Assembly (NCBI GenBank): GCA_002423305.1
Contig: DIVI01000192.1
Span: 1-6,662, forward strand
DNA from: Methylococcus sp. UBA6136
GTDB taxonomy: Bacteria > Pseudomonadota > Gammaproteobacteria > Methylococcales > Methylococcaceae
Reading direction: 5' to 3'
DNA length: 6,662 bases
The notes under the pieces: model-generated
The model's database searches: none
Seen by the model: only the letters and a program-made list of their open reading frames with translations
Told to the model about the DNA's origin: nothing
Made by a program: the position numbers and the translations under genes
Shown: piece by piece, positions 1-4,775 of the stretch
Position numbering within the stretch: the first letter of the stretch is position 1
Layout of the letters: each line of letters starts with the position of its first letter

Positions 1-20
1 CTCGTGAGGGCTTTTGTTTT
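1..20 (+). terminator. 3' half of a rho-independent terminator cut by the window edge
   Basis: The first bases read CTCGTGAGGGCTTTTG followed by TTTT. GAGGGC followed by a T-rich tract is the typical descending arm and U-tract of an intrinsic terminator; the ascending arm (expected GCCCTC) would lie just left of the window. It would end a plus-strand gene outside the window. This is inferred from half of the structure only. Confidence 0.4.
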
Positions 21-24
21 TCTG

Positions 25-43
25 GTGCTATGAGAGTGCTATG
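25..43 (+). repeat. Tandem GTGCTATG direct repeat
   Basis: The 8-mer GTGCTATG occurs at 25-32 and again at 36-43, an 11-bp period that puts both copies on the same face of the helix. The same TGCTAT core recurs at 1121-1174, beyond the repressor gene. Paired helically phased copies near a repressor gene suggest protein-binding sites, but nothing shown here proves binding. Confidence 0.35.
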
Positions 44-291
44 TGCGCTCGATTTTTCCATCGCCGGTCTTGAGTGATCACAGGCAGGCAGCGCCTCAAT
101 AATTTCGGTTTTGCTCGACCCTTCAGGCAGGGGAGGAGTCCACTTCTTCCAAAATCTCTTCTCCTTCTGCCGTTTGGGTATTTTTCCTGAGTCTTCGGCT
201 TAGCTACGTAGAGCACAACTGGCTTCAGTTTGAGGGCGTAGCCGCTCTGAAATCCCCTAAAATCACCCTAAGCGGCAAAGCTTCGGGCACT
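44..291. other. Stretch without a convincing gene
   Basis: A minus-strand GTG-started frame of 62 codons (216 down to 28) is open here and ends in a very arginine/lysine-rich stretch, but it has no clear ribosome binding site and resembles no family I recognise. A plus-strand frame is open from about 106 through 455 but has no start codon before 334. I see no RNA gene. I treat the stretch as non-coding or as decayed sequence. Confidence 0.3.
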
Positions 292-316
292 AAAAAAGCC
301 GGGATCGCTCCCGGCT
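292..316 (-). terminator. Rho-independent terminator, minus strand
   Basis: The arms AGCCGGGA (297-304) and TCCCGGCT (309-316) form a perfect 8-bp stem around a TCGC loop. Read on the minus strand, the stem is followed at once by six T (292-297). On the plus strand the A-run lies upstream and no T-run follows, so it works only for minus-strand transcripts. The only possible minus-strand transcript source inside the window is the repressor's divergent upstream region. Confidence 0.78.
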
Positions 317-321
317 CTGGG

Positions 322-429
322 TCAAGTCATGCGATGGTGGTGGCTTGCTGCCCTTCTGATACCGTCCGCATAAGTCGGGTAATGCCGCAATCTGTTTCTT
401 GCAAAAGAACATTCACAAACGCTAATCAC
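322..429 (-). CDS. Tiny minus-strand frame (35 aa) ending just before a terminator; possible 3' gene remnant
   Basis: A frame from GTG at 429 to TGA at 324-322 encodes 35 residues with two cysteines near the N-terminus (CEC) and a basic, histidine-rich tail ending SHHHRMT. I do not recognise it. Support comes from position: the stop lies 5 nt before the stem of the minus-strand terminator, which is how a genuine gene 3' end looks. It starts inside the repressor promoter region, divergent from the repressor, so it may be a small divergent gene. It may equally be the surviving 3' end of a longer gene whose 5' part was replaced, or the transcribed part of a small RNA. No Shine-Dalgarno sequence is evident. 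Confidence 0.28.
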   Translation of the reverse strand: MISVCECSFARNRLRHYPTYADGIRRAASHHHRMT

Positions 430-440
430 TCATGCACAAT
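394..440 (+). promoter_or_regulatory. Promoter/operator region of the S24 repressor
   Basis: TTGCAA (399-404) and GCTAAT (421-426) are separated by 16 bp, which places transcription initiation close to the ATG at 432. A second pair, TTCACA (412-417) and CACAAT (435-440) with 17 bp between, would start RNA near the ATG at 447. The palindrome TTCTT-GCAA-AAGAA (396-409) covers the first -35 box and is a natural operator candidate for autorepression. These are matches by eye, not measured sites. Confidence 0.4.
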
Positions 441-1112
441 AGGGGCATGGATATAAACATTATTCGTCTCGATGCCTTGCGACGGGAAATCCGTAACTTC
501 CCTACCCTCGTGGCGTTCGCCCGAAAATACGGGCTCGATTCCACTTACCTTTCGCAGTTGCTCAATGGGCATCGCAACCTGGGTGAGAAAGCAGCGCGTA
601 ATCTCGAAACCAAGCTGGGTTGGCCGCCGCGATCGATGGATCGACCGGTCGATGAGTCCGGTGAAGAAACCGATGGCCATGATCGTCCGCCTCCCGGCCT
701 AAGACGTGTGCCTCGCATCAGCTTTGTGCAGGCAGGCGTTTGGACCGAAGCCGTAGACCCCTACGCGCATGGCGCTGGTGACGATTACCTGCTGACTCAA
801 TTGGACCTGGGTCCACACGCCTTTGCCCTGACGGTCCGTGGCGAGTCCATGGAACCTGAATTCAAGGAAGGCGACAGTATCATCATCGATCCCGATGTGA
901 AGCCCGCCCCGGGGGATTTCGTCGTCGCCAAGAACGAGCAGGAAGAAGCGACCTTCAAGAAATACCGGCCCCGGGGCGTCAATGAACAGGGTGAGCAGGT
1001 CATCGAGTTGGTGCCTCTGAATGACGACTTTCCTTCACTTCGTTCGGATTACACCCCCCTCCACATCATCGGCACAATGATGGAGCACCGGCGCTATCGC
1101 AAGCCACGCTAA
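432..1112 (+). CDS. CI/LexA-like repressor, HTH plus S24 peptidase domain
   Basis: The protein is 226 aa, a normal length for this family. Residues about 10-65 form an HTH domain with a YLSQLLNGHRNLG recognition region. A linker (about 68-95) rich in Asp, Glu and Pro follows, then an S24 autoprotease domain. The self-cleavage site is visible as FVQAGVW (Ala101-Gly102), the nucleophile as Ser139 in RGESMEP, and the general-base lysine as Lys176 in TFKK. In this family RecA filaments stimulate self-cleavage, which relieves repression of a prophage, tailocin or mobile element after DNA damage. Neither candidate start (432, or 447 giving 221 aa) has a usable Shine-Dalgarno sequence; the GGGG before 447 is only 1 nt away. 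Leaderless translation, as for lambda cI, is therefore plausible. Which element it controls cannot be told: no structural phage genes are in the window. Confidence 0.92.
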   Translation: MHNRGMDINIIRLDALRREIRNFPTLVAFARKYGLDSTYLSQLLNGHRNLGEKAARNLETKLGWPPRSMDRPVDESGEETDGHDRPPPGLRRVPRISFVQAGVWTEAVDPYAHGAGDDYLLTQLDLGPHAFALTVRGESMEPEFKEGDSIIIDPDVKPAPGDFVVAKNEQEEATFKKYRPRGVNEQGEQVIELVPLNDDFPSLRSDYTPLHIIGTMMEHRRYRKPR

Positions 1113-1120
1113 ATTACGAC

Positions 1121-1174
1121 CGATAGCAAGTATTTAGCTTCTGCTATTGTGCTGAAGCTTAGCTAGTGCTATCG
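1121..1174. repeat. Inverted TGCTATCG array downstream of the repressor
   Basis: CGATAGCA (1121-1128) and TGCTATCG (1167-1174) are perfect 8-bp inverted repeats. A further TGCTATTG lies at 1142-1149, and a nested AGCTTC/GAAGCT pair (1136-1141 and 1153-1158) encloses it. The structure could act as DNA operator half-sites or as an RNA stem-loop in the leader of the next gene; no T-tract follows the outer arm, so it is a poor terminator. It sits between the repressor stop and the small ORF at 1221, where an operator for a repressor-controlled downstream gene would be expected. Confidence 0.45.
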
Positions 1175-1220
1175 TTTCCTCACGCCAGACATTGCTGGTG
1201 ATCAAATTGAGGAAACCGAC

Positions 1221-1403
1221 ATGCGTAATGCTCTACTCTCCGCACTCATGATTTCGCTGTATGCCCTGTCCTCCACAATGGACTTTGTCGATGCTGAACG
1301 ACTGCGGGCGTCGCATCAGGCAGCCAAGGCACCCATACCCTGCTCTTCAGCGGCTCAGGCTTGTCCTAGTTTAAAAGAGCAACTCGCCATGTCCGCCCCT
1401 TAA
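1221..1403 (+). CDS. Small hypothetical exported peptide (60 aa)
   Basis: The start is supported by a good Shine-Dalgarno sequence (TTGAGGAAA) eight to nine bases before ATG. Residues 1-18 are a short basic-then-hydrophobic segment (MRNALLSALMISLYALSS) that resembles a Sec signal or membrane anchor. The remainder is polar, with two cysteines (C41, C48) that could form a disulfide if exported. I do not recognise a family. It lies 108 bp after the repressor, directly behind the TGCTAT array, and before the EexN-like gene. A membrane or periplasmic accessory role is therefore conceivable but unproven. The small size and lack of a known family mean it could also be a spurious ORF or a decayed gene. 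Confidence 0.42.
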   Translation: MRNALLSALMISLYALSSTMDFVDAERLRASHQAAKAPIPCSSAAQACPSLKEQLAMSAP

Positions 1404-1679
1404 CCCCTGAGCAAATCGGTGTGCCCGACGGAAGATAGACAATGGTTATGGTCGCCTCATCAAAAGCCTGGTCATGCAGGGGTTCATAGCGAAGACGGAG
1501 AAACTCATACAGCGATTGGTTCAACGCCTGTCAGCACCCTGGCGGAACAAACGCACAACCAGCAAAGCGGCGGGCAAAATTGGCCATCATGCGAGTATCC
1601 CTGATGGGCATCAGTGTTTCCCCAAGATTTTTAGTCACGCACTCCATGGCATAGTGATTGCTTTATTAAGGACGTCGGC
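1404..1679. other. Gap without a clear gene between the two small membrane-type ORFs
   Basis: A plus-strand frame is open from just after a TGA near 1408 and runs in phase into the EexN-like gene. It includes a lysine/arginine-rich stretch after ATG 1474, but that ATG has no convincing ribosome binding site and the composition drifts to non-coding after about 1600. I see no terminator after the ORF ending at 1403. Promoter-like elements exist around 1640-1670 but none is a strong match. Confidence 0.3.
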
Positions 1680-1703
1680 ATTTGGGGCGAATCCGCCCCG
1701 AAT
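1680..1703 (+). promoter_or_regulatory. Stable leader hairpin before the EexN-like gene
   Basis: ATTTGGGGCG (1680-1689) and CGCCCCGAAT (1694-1703) form a 10-bp stem with one T-G wobble around the loop AATC. No T-run follows, so it is not an intrinsic terminator on the plus strand. It ends 31 nt before the ATG at 1735, so if transcribed it is a 5' untranslated stem that might stabilise the mRNA or bind a protein. Its role is unknown. Confidence 0.4.
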
Positions 1704-1734
1704 CACGATTCCCTCAACAATGTGGAGACATGAC

Positions 1735-2040
1735 ATGATCGATCGCATTCAATTTGAGTACCCTGCCCTACGCCAACCCGCAGTAATCTTGTCGGTCGGC
1801 CTGATAGGGGCTGGGTTAATTTTCACAGCGGGAATGGACCTCTGGGGCAAAGCCACGCCCGGGGAGACCATCAACGAAACCGGCGCCAAAAGCGTGGCCT
1901 GGTACGTTGCCAACATCCATCAGGCCAAGGCCGTTAATCGTTCCTGCTTCGTGGAGAATAACTCGCCAGCCAGCGAAGATTGCCAGAACGCATTGAAGGC
2001 GCTGACCATCAGTCACGTGAGCCAGAACGTCCAGAACTGA
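1735..2040 (+). CDS. EexN-like small membrane protein (putative entry exclusion)
   Basis: The start ATG at 1735 has GGAG seven bases upstream; the ATG at 1730 is closed at once by TGA. The product is 101 aa. Residues about 15-34 form one hydrophobic transmembrane or uncleaved signal segment. The soluble part carries V-A-W-Y (54-57), Cys71 and D-C-x-N-A (82-86). This follows the pattern of the EexN family (WY near the start of the mature domain, two conserved cysteines, the second in a CxNA motif). EexN proteins are small envelope proteins of conjugative elements that block redundant uptake of the same element. Classical EexN is a lipoprotein; no lipobox cysteine is visible here, so this would be a transmembrane variant. 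No other transfer gene is present, so the call rests on the motif alone and could be a look-alike. Confidence 0.58.
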   Translation: MIDRIQFEYPALRQPAVILSVGLIGAGLIFTAGMDLWGKATPGETINETGAKSVAWYVANIHQAKAVNRSCFVENNSPASEDCQNALKALTISHVSQNVQN

Positions 2041-2058
2041 CCTTTTCTCACAACGATT

Positions 2059-2082
2059 GGTCGCCCTGAACCGGGGGCGGCC
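2059..2082 (+). terminator. Hairpin after the EexN-like gene, weak terminator candidate
   Basis: GGTCGCCC (2059-2066) and GGGCGGCC (2075-2082) pair over 8 bp with one T-G wobble around an 8-nt loop, 18 bp after the stop codon. There is no T-tract on the plus strand, so intrinsic termination would be inefficient. It may protect the mRNA 3' end instead. Confidence 0.3.
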
Positions 2083-2350
2083 ACTCCCTCCCACCCCAGC
2101 TGTCATTACGGCAAAGCACGCATACTACGGGAATTAACGTACAATTTTCCTAGTCGGATTCAGCGTCGAGCAATGCGATGCCAAGCCGCAAACACCGCCT
2201 CATTGCCAGCCAGCCCTCTGAATAGGAACCGACGCCTGCACCACGGGCAAACTTCGCATTTACCGAAGCAACCTCTACATCGTCACAAACTGCCAGACAT
2301 CCGCCCTCGGGTCTGTCCGACCATAACTTAGAAGCATTGAAAGCTGTGAC
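2083..2350. other. Stretch with no recognisable gene
   Basis: A minus-strand frame of 106 codons (2470 down to 2150) is open here, but its composition is unlike its neighbours and it overlaps both remnants to the right. I do not accept it as a gene. I see no repeat, RNA gene or clear promoter. The last part (about 2290-2350) is presumably the upstream region of the truncated lyase-family remnant, yet it has no obvious similarity to the region upstream of the intact paralogue. Confidence 0.3.
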
Positions 2351-2419
2351 ATGAATCACGTCACCCACACCCTTAGAGAATTGCTCCGGGGTCCCGACCT
2401 CCTCTTGATGTCCTTTTGA
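2351..2419 (+). pseudogene. 5' remnant of a PEP mutase/isocitrate lyase-family gene
   Basis: The frame MNHVTHTLRELLRGPDLLLM matches the first 20 residues of the intact enzyme at 4776 (which has LLQGPDLLLM) at 13 of 20 positions, with no gap. The copies differ enough at the nucleotide level to be diverged paralogues, not a recent duplication. After residue 20 the frame stops (TGA 2417-2419). The bases TTTTGAGGTGCTCGC still resemble the continuation CCFDALSA with small deletions. Beyond about 2430 all similarity ends. The rest of the gene is missing, so this is a dead 5' stub marking a deletion or rearrangement junction. It also supports the start codon chosen for the intact gene, because both copies align from the same MN. 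Confidence 0.62.
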
Positions 2420-2780
2420 GGTGCTCGCACACCCAGAGCCAGACGGTACTGTCCAGCAACTGCTCCGCAATCTCTTTCGCCCAAGCCTGAAGGCGCGATG
2501 AGACTTGCATCAAGACCTGTCGCGCCTGGTCAAAATGGGGGTGCAATTCGGCCAGAGTGATCGTGGTGTGCCCCGCATGTTCGGTTCGTCGCCCGATGGA
2601 CGACATCAACCACGGACGGCTGGTGATCGCCTCGCTGTCCCGACCCTCCCAGCCTTAGCCTGCATCGGTCCAGTCGCGTTCGAGAAACAAGCGTTCGATC
2701 AGGCGTTTAACATGCTTGGTCAGCTTGAGTTTGCACGGTAACCGTGTTGCCGTTCTTCCAATTAACTGCGATTTCCAGAT
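2373..2780 (-). pseudogene. Decayed unidentified minus-strand gene
   Basis: One minus-strand frame reads from about 2780 to 2373, broken by a single in-frame TAA at 2657-2655. Upstream of the stop the frame reads KLTKHVKRLIERLFLERDW (about 2730-2670), and downstream it continues with RDSEAITSRPWLMSS and TLAELHPHFDQARQVLMQV. Codon choice on both sides (many third-position G/C, GAC, CTG, ATC, GCG) is that of a real Pseudomonas-like gene. No start codon with a ribosome binding site is found, and the 3' end runs into the antisense of the truncated lyase-family remnant, so both ends look lost. I cannot name the family. The shadow plus-strand frame at 2505-2741 is rejected in its favour because its codon use is worse. 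Confidence 0.38.
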
Positions 2781-2851
2781 TCAATCAACTGGGTTGGAAA
2801 GTTTTTCACACTGTTTTGCAGCAGATAACCCCCCCTGCTAATGCCGAATCC

Positions 2852-2960
2852 TTGAGGAGGGGATATGAAAAAATTCCTCATCCCCTCAACCAAATCGAAT
2901 CATCACTCTGAATCCGGACTGGTCACGTTGATGACCGTCATCATGCCGTTGTCCTCATGA
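2852..2960 (+). other. Strong gene-start signal with hairpin-embedded ribosome binding site; possible 5' stub
   Basis: GAGGAGGGGAT precedes ATG at 2865, and the frame begins MKKFLIPSTKSNHH, looking like the start of a signal peptide. After about 12 codons it enters the antisense of the multicopper oxidase and stops at 2958-2960 (31 aa in all). The hydrophobic core of a signal peptide never develops. GAGGGGAT (2857-2864) and ATCCCCTC (2880-2887) form an 8-bp stem whose loop begins exactly at the ATG, so the ribosome binding site would be masked in RNA. On the minus strand the same hairpin lies 15 bp after the oxidase stop and may help end that transcript, though its T-run lies in the loop and not after the stem. 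Confidence 0.33.
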
Positions 2961-4483
2961 GCCAGGATATGACAGTGGAAGACGTAAGGTCCGATGAAGT
3001 CGCGAAACTTCAGGCGCATCACCACCTCACCTGGGACAGAGACTCCCGCATCGTTCTGCGTGGCATAGGGAATCGGGATAGTGTCCAGCCAGGAGTTCGC
3101 TTGCTGGGGAACACCGTTCACACTCATCACCTGGGCATCATTCACATGCATATGAATGGGATGTAACTCTTCCGAACGATTCCTGAAAACCCATTCCTCA
3201 ACCGTCCCGGTAACAGGCGTGGCATCCACCTGATTGGCGTTGAACTCTTTTTCATTGATGAAGAATTGATTCGTCGTGTCGTTCTCGCTGAGTTCGAAAA
3301 TCCGCCGGCGACTGACTGTGGCATTCGCCAAGTCCTCGATGGGTTTCATTTGCTTCGGCAAGGTTAGCGGGGATAACGCGGTGCCCTTGACGTTCAGGGT
3401 CGCAATCAGAGTGCGTGGGTAGGTGTCTCCGTCTGGACCGGTATTCATTTCCCGGGTGATCAGCTGGTAAGTACCGACGTTCTTTGTTTGCACCAGTACA
3501 TCAAAGCGCTTGGCCGGCGGCATCAGCAATGTGGTGGCCTCTTGCACCTGATCGACGGGGTTGCCATCGACCCCAATCACACTGAAGGTGAGTCCAGGCA
3601 TTTCCATGTCGTACCAAATGTCAGCGCTCAGATTGCCGAGGTGCCACAGCTGAGTTTCACCGGGCCGCATCGTCATCACGGGCTGTACCAGGCCATTGAC
3701 CGTTCGATTGGTCGGGCTATCGGAATTGATGTTATCTGAAGGAATGGAATTCGAGCGATTGACCTGAAAGTCCTTGAGACCCAGGAACTGCTGGGTCACA
3801 CCGCGAAGATCCGGCGGCAGGAACGCTTCAAGGCCACGGATATAAATGAAGCCGGACAGACCCCCAAAGACCTGCTCTTCGACCAACGGGTGATAGTGGG
3901 GGTGATACCAGTACGAGCCAGGCAATATGTCTTTTGGAAGAAAGTAGTTGTAAAGGAATGACTTGCTGGAGGTGAGATCGACGAATATGTTGTCCTGGTT
4001 GCCCGTTGGCGAGATGAAAAACCCATGGGTATGCAGATTCGTCGGCTCACCCAGCCAGTTGGTCAGATTGACCTTGAGATTGTCACCCGGATCCAAGACG
4101 ATAGTCGGCGGCATGAAGCTGTACGGGTAGTCCTTGCCAAAAGCGGAGGCGGAATACACCCGTGCATTGACCTTTTTTCCGCTGATTGTCACGGGCTTTG
4201 CCCGGGCATTCAGCCTCATCTCCAGAACGCCATGCCGACTGGAGATCATGGGTGGATTCTTGAACGGCAGACCAGTCTTGATGCGGCCCGATTCAATGTC
4301 CGGAATGGGTTTGGGCGCTTTGGCCGCCACAGCCAGAGCATTGCCATGCTGACTATGGGCAGGAACCTGACCCTGATCGGAGCCGGGCGATTGCGCGGAT
4401 GCGGCAACAGCGACGCTAAAGGACCCGGAGCAAAGGCAAGCTAATAAAAATCGCTGACCAAGAATGCGTGAGGTTTTGGGCAT
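2903..4483 (-). CDS. Secreted multicopper oxidase
   Basis: The protein is 526 aa from ATG at 4483, chosen because GGAGAG precedes it and because a Sec-type signal peptide follows (basic start, hydrophobic 11-29, likely cleavage near AASA-QSP, residues 30/31). The frame stays open to 4945, but that extension lacks signal-peptide logic and would overlap the divergent gene. All four copper-binding clusters are present: HTHG (H151, H153), HPH (H194, H196), HPIHMH (H441, H444, H446) and HCHILAHEDNGMM (H503, C504, H505, H509, M514). These predict a type 1 copper with Met axial ligand plus a trinuclear centre, coupling substrate oxidation to reduction of O2 to water. It has the SufI/CueO/CotA-type three-cupredoxin layout. 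A CueO-like Met-rich insert and a twin-arginine motif are absent, so Sec export and a substrate other than Cu(I) (phenolic, bilirubin-like or Mn(II)) are possible. No copper-sensing gene lies next to it. Confidence 0.94.
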   Translation of the reverse strand: MPKTSRILGQRFLLACLCSGSFSVAVAASAQSPGSDQGQVPAHSQHGNALAVAAKAPKPIPDIESGRIKTGLPFKNPPMISSRHGVLEMRLNARAKPVTISGKKVNARVYSASAFGKDYPYSFMPPTIVLDPGDNLKVNLTNWLGEPTNLHTHGFFISPTGNQDNIFVDLTSSKSFLYNYFLPKDILPGSYWYHPHYHPLVEEQVFGGLSGFIYIRGLEAFLPPDLRGVTQQFLGLKDFQVNRSNSIPSDNINSDSPTNRTVNGLVQPVMTMRPGETQLWHLGNLSADIWYDMEMPGLTFSVIGVDGNPVDQVQEATTLLMPPAKRFDVLVQTKNVGTYQLITREMNTGPDGDTYPRTLIATLNVKGTALSPLTLPKQMKPIEDLANATVSRRRIFELSENDTTNQFFINEKEFNANQVDATPVTGTVEEWVFRNRSEELHPIHMHVNDAQVMSVNGVPQQANSWLDTIPIPYATQNDAGVSVPGEVVMRLKFRDFIGPYVFHCHILAHEDNGMMTVINVTSPDSE

Positions 4484-4509
4484 CTCATCTCTCCACTTCA
4501 CCAGGGACC

Positions 4510-4531
4510 AAAAAATAAGCCGATCGGGCTT
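4510..4531 (-). terminator. Terminator-like hairpin in the oxidase leader
   Basis: Read on the minus strand, AAGCC-CGATC-GGCTT is followed by ATTTTTT (4516-4510). It has a 5-bp stem, a 5-nt loop and six T, and ends 27 nt before the oxidase ATG. The stem is short for efficient termination, so it is either a weak attenuator or a chance structure. Its place in the leader of the oxidase gene, in the same direction, is what makes it notable. Confidence 0.33.
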
Positions 4532-4595
4532 GCGACATGAATAAACCTCGAGACGGTGGAGCTGAGTCTGCGCTCCTTGTCCCAGAGCGGCGTTA

Positions 4596-4623
4596 ATTGT
4601 ACTCCCCGATCGATGGGAACTAA
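4596..4623 (-). promoter_or_regulatory. Candidate promoter of the multicopper oxidase
   Basis: On the minus strand TACAAT (4601-4596) is a good -10 box, with TTAGTT (4623-4618) 16 bp upstream as a weak -35. Transcription would begin near 4588, giving a leader of about 105 nt that includes the terminator-like hairpin. A poor -35 box suggests dependence on an activator. I do not see a clear CueR or CopR palindrome. Confidence 0.3.
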
Positions 4624-4747
4624 CCTCGGATAGGATGAATGTCGGTTCGGCATGGCCAAGGTTGATGGGTGTTAGAGCCCATGCCGTCCGATATTGAAAA
4701 TGACCCTGGGATAATGACTCTCCACCTGAAACGCCTCGGATAAAATG
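4624..4747 (+). repeat. Paired CCTCGGATA repeat in the divergent intergenic region
   Basis: CCTCGGATAGGATG (4624-4637) and CCTCGGATAAAATG (4734-4747) agree at 12 of 14 positions and lie 110 bp apart in the same orientation, close to a whole number of helical turns. They lie between the divergent oxidase and lyase-family genes; the right copy contains TAAAAT, a fair -10 box for the gene at 4776. They may be regulator-binding sites or promoter duplicates. The region has no ORF of its own. Confidence 0.35.
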
Positions 4748-4775
4748 CTCATCAACCCATCGTGACCGCATCGAA

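Noticed and set aside
28..216. Minus-strand 62-codon GTG-started ORF, very basic
   Set aside because: There is no ribosome binding site and no recognisable family. Basic composition alone is not enough to call a gene.
1474..1734. Upstream extension of the EexN-like protein to 188 aa
   Set aside because: ATG 1474 has no ribosome binding site. The stretch crosses a stable hairpin, and ATG 1735 with GGAG seven bases before it fits the small-protein family size.
2150..2470. Minus-strand 106-codon ORF
   Set aside because: It overlaps the lyase-family 5' stub and the decayed gene in another frame, and has atypical composition and no homologous feel.
2505..2741. Plus-strand 78-codon ORF
   Set aside because: It is antisense to the decayed minus-strand gene, whose codon bias is much better. 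It has no clear ribosome binding site.
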